Source of the DNA: Thermococcus sp.
GTDB lineage: Archaea; Methanobacteriota_B; Thermococci; Thermococcales; Thermococcaceae
Assembly: GCF_027063845.1 (NCBI RefSeq)
Contig: NZ_JAMOQU010000129.1
Location: forward strand, 1-55,131
DNA: 55,131 nucleotides
Reading direction: 5' to 3'
Shown here: positions 1-6,948 of the stretch, piece after piece
Layout: every line of letters begins with the position of its first letter
How positions within the stretch are numbered: position 1 is the stretch's first letter
The notes under the pieces: model-generated
The model's input: only the letters and a program-made list of their open reading frames with translations
The model's database searches: none
Told to the model about the DNA's origin: nothing
Position numbers and translations under genes: made by a program

Positions 1-2
1 GC

Positions 3-1250
3 CCGCTCAACGGCGTCTACGAGTTCAAGGACGGAGTCCTAATCTGGGTGGACTCGACGATTCCAGATTTAAGCGACGGCAGAATCGGGAAGCACAAGTT
101 CCGCTGGCTGAAAAAGAAGCTTGAGGAGTACTCCGACAGGAGAATCAAGATAGTCGCCGCGCATCACCACCTCGTCCCACTCCCGAACACTGGCAGGGAG
201 AGAAACGTCCTTTTCAACGCTGGAGACGTCCTCGATTTGCTTCTCAGGAACGATGTCACGCTCTACCTCTGCGGTCACAAGCACGTCCCCAACGTCTACC
301 GCGTCGAAGACCTCGTCGTGGACAACGCCGGATGTACCTCCTGCCGGAAGACGAGGCGCGGTGACGTCAACAGCTACAACATCGTTACGATACGCGACGA
401 TGGTAGAGTCGAAGTCACGATACGGCGCGTCACCGGCGAGGAAGTTAAAGCGGAGCACAGGCCCGTTAGGCCAAAGCTCTTCGTCCCCAGGGGAAGAAGG
501 CTCCTCAGGATAGTCCAGCTCAGCGAGAGCAAGGTCTCAGACAGGGTTTACTTCAGGAGGAAGGTGCTCGAGAACGTGGTGAACCTGATAAACGAGAAGC
601 TGAAGCCCGACATCGTCGTCCACAACGGGGACATCGTTGACATGGGTATCGAACGGAACTTTGAGAGGGCCAGGGAGTTCTGGGATAGGATTGAGAGGCC
701 AAAGCTCGTCGTCCCCGGCCACAGCGACATGACCTACCTCGGCTACGAGCTCTTCCCCGAGTACTTCGGCGAACCGGAGACGTTTTCCTTCGACGGGTTC
801 ACTTTCATCCCCGTCTCAACGCCGCAGTACGAGACAGAGATAGGCGTCGTGGGAAGGTTCGGCCAGAGAAAGCTGGCGGAGGAACTGGAGGGCGCCGAGA
901 ACTTCAGGGTTGTCTTCATGCACCACAACGTCGTTCCAATACCAAGGAGCAGGGAGCGCGGGTTCCTTGAGGACGCGGGCGACGTGCTGAAGCTCCTGAC
1001 CGGAAAGGGAGTTGAACTCGTCCTGACCGGGCACGGAGGCAACGCCTTCGCCGTCAGGGTCGAGAACACAATCGTCATAAACGCCGGCTCGGTCAGCTGG
1101 GAGCTCCACAGGAACCCATTTGGAAACAGCTTCAACGTTATAGACGTCTACCCGTGCATGGTGATAGCCTTCGAGGTCCAGGCGACGTGGGGGAGCAGGA
1201 GGCTCCTCGGGGTGTGGAAGCTCAAAGGCTCTCGCGGAGGCGCTCCATGA
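3..1250 (+). CDS. Tandem metallophosphoesterase, 5' end cut by window
   Basis: The reading frame is open to the left edge, so the start lies outside the window. The protein is a tandem of two calcineurin-like phosphoesterase domains. Of the first only the second half is visible: a HHH motif and GHKH, the usual C-terminal metal-binding elements. The second domain starts after a short linker (FVPRGRR). It is degenerate: the first D-x-H motif reads SESKVS, GNHD is GHSD, and the final GHxH is GHGG, although GD (NGDIVD) and HH (MHHNVV) remain. By family knowledge the first domain may be an active metal-dependent phosphoesterase, with the second structural or regulatory; that split is inference. 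The 3' end overlaps the convergent 2-phosphoglycerate kinase gene by 29 bp. Substrate unknown. Confidence 0.8.
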   Translation, partial: PLNGVYEFKDGVLIWVDSTIPDLSDGRIGKHKFRWLKKKLEEYSDRRIKIVAAHHHLVPLPNTGRERNVLFNAGDVLDLLLRNDVTLYLCGHKHVPNVYRVEDLVVDNAGCTSCRKTRRGDVNSYNIVTIRDDGRVEVTIRRVTGEEVKAEHRPVRPKLFVPRGRRLLRIVQLSESKVSDRVYFRRKVLENVVNLINEKLKPDIVVHNGDIVDMGIERNFERAREFWDRIERPKLVVPGHSDMTYLGYELFPEYFGEPETFSFDGFTFIPVSTPQYETEIGVVGRFGQRKLAEELEGAENFRVVFMHHNVVPIPRSRERGFLEDAGDVLKLLTGKGVELVLTGHGGNAFAVRVENTIVINAGSVSWELHRNPFGNSFNVIDVYPCMVIAFEVQATWGSRRLLGVWKLKGSRGGAP

Positions 1251-2082
1251 GGTCCTCCATTATTTCGTTCACGGTTTTTTCGAGCTCGACGTTCTCTATG
1301 ACCCTTACCCCGTGCTCCCTGGCCTTTCTGACTATGTACTCCTGAAGCCAGAGAATCTCGTCGAGGTGCTCGATGTAGTACTCGGCCGGCCTCTTGCTGT
1401 AGCGCGAGCGCTCGTAGAAGTGGGCCTCCAAAGCCTTCCTGTCGCTCACCGTAAGGATATACATGAAGGTGTTCTCGTTGGTCTCGATGAAGCCCGGGAC
1501 GAGGTGAATGCCCTCGATTATAGCGTTGAAGCCTTCGCGCTGAACCCTGTCGAGGACGGCCTTAACGCCCACAGAAACGTGTCTAACCTGGCTCTCGAAG
1601 CCCTCAATCAGACTGCTCGCCCCCTTGAGCTCGCGCCATGCTAAAAACGATGAAGCGTGCAAATCTGGGAGCAGTTCCCGCGCGATTATCTTCCTCATGA
1701 CCTCTCGAACGGTGTCGGTGCCGATTATCGTCCTTATCGAGAGCCTGAAAGCCAATTCCGTCGCTATCGTGGACTTTCCGACGCCGGTAACGCCCCCGAG
1801 GAGGACGACGAGCGGAACCTTTTTCCTTCTGAACTCGCGCCAGAAGAGGTAGCGCTCAGCCTCCTTTTTGAGCCCGTGCTCGATGAGCTTCCGGTAGGTG
1901 AGCTCCCTTATCTCGTCCGTGCTCACGACGCGCTTCCTCTTCTCCACGAGCTCCCTCTGAACCTCGCTCGCAATTATGTAAGCTATGCCAACATCAACTC
2001 CAGCCAGGGTTATAGAGCGTGTGAGGATTCCGCGCGAAAACGGCAGTTGAACCCTCCTCTCGGGGTCCGTGACGATTATCAT
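1222..2082 (-). CDS. pgk2: 2-phosphoglycerate kinase
   Basis: This 286-residue protein has an N-terminal ATP-cone-like segment (about residues 5-85) followed by a P-loop kinase domain with Walker [10 protein letters not shown] at 96-104. That matches the archaeal 2-phosphoglycerate kinase family, which phosphorylates 2-phosphoglycerate to 2,3-bisphosphoglycerate, the first step toward the solute cyclic 2,3-diphosphoglycerate (cDPG). The next gene upstream on the same strand is the predicted cDPG synthetase, and the two overlap as ATGA at 2079-2082, so they are probably translationally coupled. The pair supports the call better than sequence alone, since related P-loop kinases exist. The start fits the coupling. 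Whether this organism accumulates cDPG is not known from sequence. Confidence 0.8.
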   Translation of the reverse strand: MIIVTDPERRVQLPFSRGILTRSITLAGVDVGIAYIIASEVQRELVEKRKRVVSTDEIRELTYRKLIEHGLKKEAERYLFWREFRRKKVPLVVLLGGVTGVGKSTIATELAFRLSIRTIIGTDTVREVMRKIIARELLPDLHASSFLAWRELKGASSLIEGFESQVRHVSVGVKAVLDRVQREGFNAIIEGIHLVPGFIETNENTFMYILTVSDRKALEAHFYERSRYSKRPAEYYIEHLDEILWLQEYIVRKAREHGVRVIENVELEKTVNEIMEDLMERLRESL

Positions 2083-3380
2083 CTCCCCACCACCCTCTTC
2101 GCGAGCTCCAGAACGGCCTTCTTTAAGTCCTTACCGTCCACGTTAACAGGTTCGTTGGCGAGGTAGATTACCTCGATGCCCCTCTCAAGGGCCCACCTCG
2201 TCACGACGTCAACGGCGGCCGCCTTCAGTTCAACGAGGACTGTCTCAACCCCCGCTTTTCTCCCGAGTTCCGCGAGGTCCCTCCCGAGTGCGGGCCTCTT
2301 TGAGAGGTTTCCACTGGCGAAGACAATCTCGGCACCGAGGCTCTCGATGTCCCCAACGGCCCTTTCAATTGCCTTCCACGATGTTGTGAAGAGCGCAACC
2401 CTCTTTCCTGAAACCTCTCCGAGCGGTTTTGGCACGAACCGAACTAAGTGGACATCAGCGTTAGGGTTAACCCCCCTCACGAAATCCCTGAACTCCTTGG
2501 CCTTCCGGGGCTCAACGTCCGCCATTGTGATTACCGCTATATCCGCCAGACCAATCCTGAAGGGCCCGAAGAAGCCCTCAACGGTTTCCCTCGGCTGGAG
2601 GGCGCTGAGGACGGTGATGTAGCCGTCCGCCAAAACAGGTGGAATTGTTGCCCCGCTTCCTTCGGCCACTATGAGGTCGTGAGGGAGTTTCTCCGCGAGC
2701 TTTATTCCCTCGTGGACGACGTGAAAGAACGGAAAGCCTGCCATTCCGCCCCCACAGCGCCGGCATCCGATGGTCGTCACTCCTGCGACGAGAGCATCCT
2801 CGTAGTGGTCCGATGCGGCGTGCTTGCCCATCTCCGCGAGTTTTAGGAGGTTCTCTGGGGTCAGCTCTTCCCTCTCGCCGTCTATCAGCTCGGGCCTTTC
2901 CGGCCCGCCCCTGCCCATCGTAACAACGACGGGACGGTACCTCTCCTTCAGAACCCTCGCGACGAAACCGCCTACTGTCGTCTTTCCGACGCGCTTTCCG
3001 AGGCCGAGGACGCTTAGGGTCGGCTTCTTCGGCCTTGTGAGTTCCCCGGGCCTGAACTCGAAGTCGGCCCCTCTGTATGCAACTCCATTGCGCAGGCAGA
3101 TGGACGCTATCCGAAACCTTGCGCTGTAATCAACGACTGGCTCGTCGCTCAGGTCAACGACCTCGTCAACATCGTTCTCCAAAAGCGCCAGTTCAAGGGC
3201 TTTCATCGGGTCATCGTCAACGTAAAGCCTTACCCCAAGCTCTTCCGCGAGCTTCTCGGGCGAGCCTATCTTCTCACTACCCCCGAGGAAGACCCCACAG
3301 CACACATTTCCAAGTCTCTCCAGTGCCCACCGCGTTACGGGTGGATAGTGCTCGCCGTCGATTAGGGCGAGCCTTCTCAT
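2079..3380 (-). CDS. cpgS: Cyclic 2,3-diphosphoglycerate synthetase
   Basis: This 433-residue cytoplasmic protein closes 2,3-bisphosphoglycerate into cyclic 2,3-diphosphoglycerate using ATP. The N-terminus ([15 protein letters not shown]) and the central P-loop [10 protein letters not shown] at 126-135 are as I recall them for the family, and the length is usual. It is the first gene of a two-gene unit with 2-phosphoglycerate kinase (4-bp overlap). Known best from methanogens such as Methanothermus, cDPG is a thermoprotectant and phosphate store. Thermococcales are better known for di-myo-inositol phosphate and mannosylglycerate, so the pathway's role here is open. Transcription probably starts in the 3381-3455 gap shared with the divergent small gene at 3517. 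Confidence 0.85.
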   Translation of the reverse strand: MRRLALIDGEHYPPVTRWALERLGNVCCGVFLGGSEKIGSPEKLAEELGVRLYVDDDPMKALELALLENDVDEVVDLSDEPVVDYSARFRIASICLRNGVAYRGADFEFRPGELTRPKKPTLSVLGLGKRVGKTTVGGFVARVLKERYRPVVVTMGRGGPERPELIDGEREELTPENLLKLAEMGKHAASDHYEDALVAGVTTIGCRRCGGGMAGFPFFHVVHEGIKLAEKLPHDLIVAEGSGATIPPVLADGYITVLSALQPRETVEGFFGPFRIGLADIAVITMADVEPRKAKEFRDFVRGVNPNADVHLVRFVPKPLGEVSGKRVALFTTSWKAIERAVGDIESLGAEIVFASGNLSKRPALGRDLAELGRKAGVETVLVELKAAAVDVVTRWALERGIEVIYLANEPVNVDGKDLKKAVLELAKRVVGR

Positions 3381-3455
3381 CTCTTCACCTCATACTCGAT
3401 TACCTCGGGTTAATTTAACCTTTTCCGTTTTTCCAAGCACTCTCGGAGGAGAAAA

Positions 3456-3464
3456 GTTATAAAT
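3456..3464 (+). promoter_or_regulatory. TATA box of the 59-residue gene
   Basis: GTTATAAAT preceded by a purine-rich BRE-like GAGAAAA lies about 55 bp before the start codon at 3517, with a strong ribosome binding site GGAGGTG at 3504-3510. This is a classical archaeal promoter with a short leader. Confidence 0.6.
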
Positions 3465-3516
3465 GGGAACGATGAACTAAGGACGGCCTCAAAGGCCAAG
3501 TAAGGAGGTGTGTAAA

Positions 3517-3696
3517 ATGGCTGAGATGCTTGTTAAGTCCAAGGTTAAGGAGCTCGTTAAGAACCTCGACCCCGAGATGAGGGTCAGCCCAGAGTTCTAC
3601 GACGCCCTTGAGGAGGAGCTCAAGGTTCTCGTCGAGAAGGCCGTCAAGAGGGCCAAGGCCGAGGGCAGGAAGACCCTCTACGCCAGGCACGTTTGA
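3517..3696 (+). CDS. Small DUF1931/histone-fold-like protein
   Basis: A 59-residue charged, helical protein beginning MAEMLVKSKV. A GTG nine bases upstream (3508) is in frame but overlaps the ribosome binding site GGAGGTG, so ATG 3517, seven bases after it, is the better start. The Lys/Glu pattern and the ending RKTLYARHV resemble the short DUF1931 proteins, which adopt a histone-like fold; that is a family resemblance from memory. The strong promoter and ribosome site suggest abundant expression. It is monocistronic and divergent from the cDPG genes. It lacks the length and exact signature of the canonical archaeal histones HpkA/HpkB, so a chromatin or DNA-binding role is inference only. Confidence 0.6.
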   Translation: MAEMLVKSKVKELVKNLDPEMRVSPEFYDALEEELKVLVEKAVKRAKAEGRKTLYARHV

Positions 3697-3977
3697 TGCC
3701 CTTTTCTTTCCTTCCAAAGCCTTTTATTGATTGGTTCTTGGTTTCTGGTATCATAGCATTGAAGGAACCTGGAGATTCCGTTCATCCTTGCCTCAAAAGC
3801 CTCAAAAGCTTGCCCTGAACCTCGTGCCCCGTCGGGTCCTCATAGCTGAACTCTACAACCGCGGGCTCGTTGAGGCGGTGGTCGATAACGGGCTCAGGTG
3901 GGTTGTGATGGGGGTGTAGCTTTGCGGTCACAAACCTCAAAGATTGGCCAGAAATTTGTGATTACCACCCACAAAAT
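3697..3977. other. Intergenic stretch with repeat copy, no convincing gene
   Basis: This gap of about 280 bp opens with a pyrimidine run (TTTTCTTTCCTTCC) that could end transcription of the small gene. An open frame at 3731-3919 (62 codons) has no ribosome site and no recognisable family. Its last part (about RVLIAELYNRGLVEAV) is better behaved than the rest and could be a gene relic, but I cannot support it. The right end carries a copy of the AATCACAAA-type repeat, listed separately. Confidence 0.4.
3926..3967 (+). repeat. Diverged copy of the TCACAAA...TTTGTGATT repeat
   Basis: The stretch begins GGTCACAAACC and ends TTTGTGATTACC, with inverted termini of the ACAAAC / GTTTGTGATTC type. 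It resembles the two 42-bp repeats at 17665 and 50030 in ends and spacing, but the core has diverged. Recognition rests on the ends only. Confidence 0.4.
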
Positions 3978-4643
3978 TCACTCTTCTCCGGGATAGCACA
4001 GGTAGCGGTAGGGGCAGAACTTACAGGCGTAGCTTCTCCAGCCCTCTGGCGGTTTCCCCTTCTCATAGGCCTTTTTGACCGAATAGAAGTGCCTTAGGGT
4101 TTCTTTGAAGAGCTTACCGTCGTAGGGAACCTCAAAGGCCCTGAAGTTCGGGCCCTTTATCACCGGAAAGTTCGACATGTCGAGCTTGCCGATTATCTTC
4201 GTCGGCTCGTCGTGGAGTTTGATATAGTATAGGTATCCGTATTCCGCCTCGGCCCACCGCAGGTAGACGTTGAGCTGGGCCAGGTGGTAGTCGTAGGGCA
4301 CCTTCGGCAGGCTCGTCTTCCCCTTAATCTCGATTGGAAACTCGCGAAACGCATCTATCCTGCCATGAATCTCGAAACCGAGCTTCCTTGAGCGCAGGAC
4401 GAGGTGCCTCTCCAGCTCGAAGCCGAAACGTTTGCTAAGAATCTGCCCGAGGACCTCGTGGGTTTTAACGCCCTGATTGAGCCTAACCTTGACGTTCTCG
4501 GGCCACCTTGGGGGGTAGCCCTTCAGGCGGAAGTATATCCTCCTCGGACAGGTCAGGGCTTCGCTCGCGTAGAACTCTATCAGCCCGTCGTTTTCAGCAC
4601 TTCCGTTGTTCCCCACTTCTCTTCCCTCCGGTGGGCGGTTCAT
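3978..4643 (-). CDS. Stand-alone Cas4-like PD-(D/E)XK exonuclease
   Basis: A 221-residue protein of the Cas4/RecB nuclease superfamily. Visible elements in order: an N-terminal Cys in LTCPRRIYF, a His in GVKTHE, an Asp in GRIDAF, the E-x-K of PIEIKGK, and a C-terminal cluster CKFCPYRYLC. The four cysteines are the usual [4Fe-4S] ligands of Cas4 nucleases. No CRISPR array or other cas gene is in the window, so this looks like a solo family member, as are common in archaea, probably acting on DNA ends in repair or replication. The start is uncertain: the first 20 residues (MNRPPEGREV) look weakly conserved, and a later start near GLIEFYASEALT is possible. A predicted C/D sRNA lies just upstream on the same strand. 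Confidence 0.75.
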   Translation of the reverse strand: MNRPPEGREVGNNGSAENDGLIEFYASEALTCPRRIYFRLKGYPPRWPENVKVRLNQGVKTHEVLGQILSKRFGFELERHLVLRSRKLGFEIHGRIDAFREFPIEIKGKTSLPKVPYDYHLAQLNVYLRWAEAEYGYLYYIKLHDEPTKIIGKLDMSNFPVIKGPNFRAFEVPYDGKLFKETLRHFYSVKKAYEKGKPPEGWRSYACKFCPYRYLCYPGEE

Positions 4644-4665
4644 CGGCCCGCGAACCTCCCCGCCC

Positions 4666-4725
4666 CTGCGTCAGCTAATACCGACGTCATCACAGTTCAG
4701 ACTGGGCAAGGGTCGTCATCCGCGA
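4666..4725 (-). ncRNA. Predicted box C/D methylation-guide sRNA
   Basis: Reading the minus strand there is a complete archaeal C/D architecture: box C ATGACGA (4719-4713), 12 bases, D' CTGA (4700-4697), C' GTGATGA (4693-4687), 12 bases, and box D CTGA (4674-4671). A GCG/CGC terminal stem flanks it. Both guides are 12 nt, typical of Thermococcales sRNAs. A TATA box CTTTAAAT (about 4753-4746) lies about 25 bp before the 5' end. The guide before box D (CGTCGGTATTAG) can pair with CUAAUACCG, a sequence common in helix 8 of 16S rRNA. The guide before D' would pair with ACUGGGCAAGGG, whose target I do not know. With L7Ae, Nop5 and fibrillarin such RNAs direct 2'-O-methylation. Box C has one change from RUGAUGA. 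Confidence 0.75.
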
Positions 4726-4745
4726 AGGAAGGTAGAAGGGAAGAA

Positions 4746-4753
4746 TTTAAAGC
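4746..4753 (-). promoter_or_regulatory. TATA box for the C/D sRNA
   Basis: On the minus strand GCTTTAAATTC lies 25 bp before the predicted 5' end of the sRNA at about 4725, the standard archaeal TATA-to-start distance. It lies within 20 bp of the stop of the preceding gene, consistent with an independent small transcript. Confidence 0.5.
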
Positions 4754-4762
4754 TTCCGTTGG

Positions 4763-5107
4763 TTAGAGAACCATGCGCCTCTTCCTCTTAATCGAGTAGC
4801 TGAGCCCGTAGGCCGGCCAGATGCTCGGGGGTTGCTCGTAGTGGTGAAGGTTCCTCAAAATCTTCTCGGCCGACCTCTTGTCCCGGGCCTTAACCCTCAG
4901 GACGCCCTTGTCGAGCTCAACAACCCCGTCCGCGAGGCGAACCGTCAGCTTCGAGCCGTCCACCTCGGGCCTGGCGCGCATGAGAAGCCTGCGGTAGTCC
5001 TCATACGCCTCTTCGCTCAGCCTCTGCTCAAGAAGTGCCTCCTCTTTACGGCCAAACAGCCTTGAAAACAGCCCACTATTCGGGGGCTCGTCCTCCATAT
5101 CGTTCAT
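4763..5107 (-). CDS. Conserved hypothetical protein, 114 aa
   Basis: I do not recognise a family. The protein has an acidic, Pro-rich start (MNDMEDEPPNSG), a short basic helix (FSRLFGRKEE), then a compact alpha/beta region rich in Val and charged residues (SKLTVRLADGVVELDKG, KARDKRSAEKILRNL) and a basic C-terminus (SIKRKRRMVL). An alternative start at MEDEPP, three codons in, is equally plausible. It is monocistronic on the minus strand, divergent from taw2, with AT-rich promoter-like sequence in the 80-bp gap. The length and even composition argue that it is a real gene. The small folded domain with a basic tail would suit nucleic-acid or ribosome binding, but this is only inference. Confidence 0.55.
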   Translation of the reverse strand: MNDMEDEPPNSGLFSRLFGRKEEALLEQRLSEEAYEDYRRLLMRARPEVDGSKLTVRLADGVVELDKGVLRVKARDKRSAEKILRNLHHYEQPPSIWPAYGLSYSIKRKRRMVL

Positions 5108-5187
5108 CGACCTCCGATGGTTCTCACCTTAAATCCGTCCTTTAAGTTTTTAAGGCTTTCCTATCGCTTTTTGACGAAGGGACGAAA

Positions 5188-6033
5188 ATGCGCGCAAGGA
5201 GAACCCAGGTCATAAAACCCCGCATACGGGAGATACTCTCGAAGGAGCTTCCGGCAGGACTGGTTAATTTGCTCCCCAAGCACTGGGTCCAGATTGGCGA
5301 CGTCCTGATTCTGCCCCTCCGGCCGGAGCTTGAGCCCTACAAACACAGGATAGCCGAGGTTTACGCGGAAGTTTTAGGCGTTAAAACCGTCCTCAGGAAG
5401 GGCCACATACACGGCGAAACCAGGAAGCCGGACTACGAGGTTCTCTACGGCGGGGACACCGTTACCGTTCACGTTGAGAACGGCGTCAAATACAAGCTCG
5501 ACGTGGCGAAGGTCATGTTCTCGCCGGCCAACGTCAAGGAGCGCGTCAGAATGGCGGAGGTGGCGAGACCGGGCGAGCTGGTCGTTGACATGTTCGCGGG
5601 AATAGGCCATCTAAGCCTTCCTATGGCCGTCCACAAGGGGGCGAGGGTCATAGCGATTGAGAAGGACCCCTACACCTTCCGCTTCCTGGTCGAGAGCATC
5701 TGGCTGAACAACGTCCAGGACCTGATGACGCCCTACAACATCGACAACCGCAACTTTCCCGCTGAAAACATAGCCGACAGGGTTTTGATGGGCTACGTCG
5801 TGAAGACTGCCGAGTTCATACCGAAGGCCTTAAGCATAGCGAAGGACGAGGCGATTATCCATTACCACAACACCGTTCCCGAGAGGTTGATGCCCGATGA
5901 GCCCTTTGCGACCTTCAGGAGGATAGCGAGAGACTATGGCTACGAAGCCGAGAAGCTTAACGAGCTGATTATCAAGCGCTACGCCCCCGGCGTCTGGCAC
6001 GTGGTCGTTGACGTTAGGGTGTTTAAGCGGTGA
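5188..6033 (+). CDS. taw2: tRNA-Phe aminocarboxypropyltransferase Taw2
   Basis: This 281-residue protein closely matches what I recall of the characterised Pyrococcus enzyme PH0793. Taw2 transfers the 3-amino-3-carboxypropyl group of S-adenosylmethionine to C7 of 4-demethylwyosine at position 37 of tRNA-Phe, in wyosine biosynthesis. The N-terminal domain (to about residue 110) contains LPKHWVQIGDVLILPL. The Rossmann domain holds FAGIGHLSLP as the SAM-binding loop and IAIEKDPYT after strand 2, followed by IHYHNTVPE and WHVVVDVRVFKR. It is related to the Trm5 methyltransferases, which are the main alternative; the FAGIGHLSLP motif and strong overall match favour Taw2. The gene stands alone between minus-strand neighbours. 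Confidence 0.9.
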   Translation: MRARRTQVIKPRIREILSKELPAGLVNLLPKHWVQIGDVLILPLRPELEPYKHRIAEVYAEVLGVKTVLRKGHIHGETRKPDYEVLYGGDTVTVHVENGVKYKLDVAKVMFSPANVKERVRMAEVARPGELVVDMFAGIGHLSLPMAVHKGARVIAIEKDPYTFRFLVESIWLNNVQDLMTPYNIDNRNFPAENIADRVLMGYVVKTAEFIPKALSIAKDEAIIHYHNTVPERLMPDEPFATFRRIARDYGYEAEKLNELIIKRYAPGVWHVVVDVRVFKR

Positions 6034-6063
6034 ATAATTCCCATTAGTATAACCACGGTTATA

Positions 6064-6246
6064 CTACTCTTTTCCTCCCTGTTCTTCCTGCGTCCCCCAT
6101 AACGGCTCCCAGTCGTCGCAGACGAAGTTCATGTGGACGGTCTTCATGTGCTTCCTGCACATCCCGTAGGTCAGGAAGTAGGAGTCAATCGGCCCGAACC
6201 AGCGACAGTTCTTGCAGGCTTTGAGCTTTTCGTCCATTTTGCTCAC
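6064..6246 (-). CDS. Small Cys-rich protein
   Basis: A 60-residue protein with CxxC (ACKNCRWF, residues 11-14) and two further cysteines (GMCRKH and FVCDDW). The four Cys and two His suggest a zinc or iron-sulfur site. I recall similar Cys-rich orphans in Thermococcales but no named family. The start context GGTGAGC before the ATG is an acceptable ribosome site. It lies between taw2 (convergent) and the peptidase gene of the RM island, with a 39-bp gap to the latter on the same strand, so it may mark the boundary of the island or be its last gene. Function unknown. Confidence 0.6.
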   Translation of the reverse strand: MSKMDEKLKACKNCRWFGPIDSYFLTYGMCRKHMKTVHMNFVCDDWEPLWGTQEEQGGKE

Positions 6247-6285
6247 CAGGGAGAATAAGAAGGGAGGGGATAAAAGGTTAATGCA

Positions 6286-6948
6286 TCAGACTTCTCTCAA
6301 TCGTTTCCAGATTTGGTTGTATTGTAGCGCGAGCCAGTATCTTCTGAGGTCCCTATGAGCGCGTTCATAATCAGGATAATACTCCCTCACGAGTTCCCAG
6401 AACGCGCGGGAATGCCTCTGAGACTTGAGGTGGGCCACCTCATGGACTATAACGTAGTCCCTGAGTTCCTCGGGGAGTGCCATGAGCATCAGATTAAAGC
6501 TCAGGTTTCCTTTCTCCGAACAGCTTGCCCACTTGGTCTTCTGGAAGCGAATGTAGATCTTTCTGTACTTTACCCCGAAGACCGATGAGAAGAGTCTAAC
6601 CTTGAATTCCAGCTCCTCTCTCAGCTGTTCTTTTAGCCAGCCTTTTAGGAGTCTCAAGCCGCCGTTTGGTAAAAGCACGACCCGAAACTTTGGATTGACC
6701 GAGAACTCCTCCGAGTCTACGATTTCGTAGAACTCACCGTTGAGCAAAAGCCTGTTTGAACAGGGTAGGAACTTCCGCTTGGCTTCTTCGATTTCCTTGA
6801 GCTTTTTCTCTATCCATTCACGCTTTTTGTTCATCAACTTTTTAACGTCCATCCCCGGGGGAGCTACAACCCTTACCCCTCCACTCGGATTAATCTCGAT
6901 GCGTGGGTACTTGACGTTTCGCCGAACTACCGTGTATTCTATCCCCAC
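6286..6948 (-). CDS. YgjP-like (DUF45/SprT-type) zinc metallopeptidase
   Basis: This 220-residue protein carries the zinc site HEVAHL (HExxH) followed by a third His in RHSRAFWELV, with YYPDYERAHRDLRRYW near the C-terminus. That is the signature of the YgjP/DUF45 family, often annotated as M48-type peptidases. The N-terminal half is a beta-rich domain (VRRNVKYPRIEINPSGGVRVVAPPG) usual for the family. No membrane segment is seen. The gene starts inside the end of hsdR (10-bp overlap), so it is translationally coupled to the restriction subunit. Genes of this family often accompany type I restriction systems, where they have been suggested to act on restriction components; the actual substrate is unknown. 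Confidence 0.85.
   Translation of the reverse strand: MGIEYTVVRRNVKYPRIEINPSGGVRVVAPPGMDVKKLMNKKREWIEKKLKEIEEAKRKFLPCSNRLLLNGEFYEIVDSEEFSVNPKFRVVLLPNGGLRLLKGWLKEQLREELEFKVRLFSSVFGVKYRKIYIRFQKTKWASCSEKGNLSFNLMLMALPEELRDYVIVHEVAHLKSQRHSRAFWELVREYYPDYERAHRDLRRYWLALQYNQIWKRLREV

Noticed and set aside
3731..3919. 62-codon open frame after the small histone-fold-like gene
   Set aside because: No ribosome site, odd composition and no family; kept only as a possible relic within the intergenic entry.
3978..4643. Possible CRISPR locus around the Cas4-like gene
   Set aside because: No direct-repeat/spacer array and no other cas gene are visible anywhere in the window.
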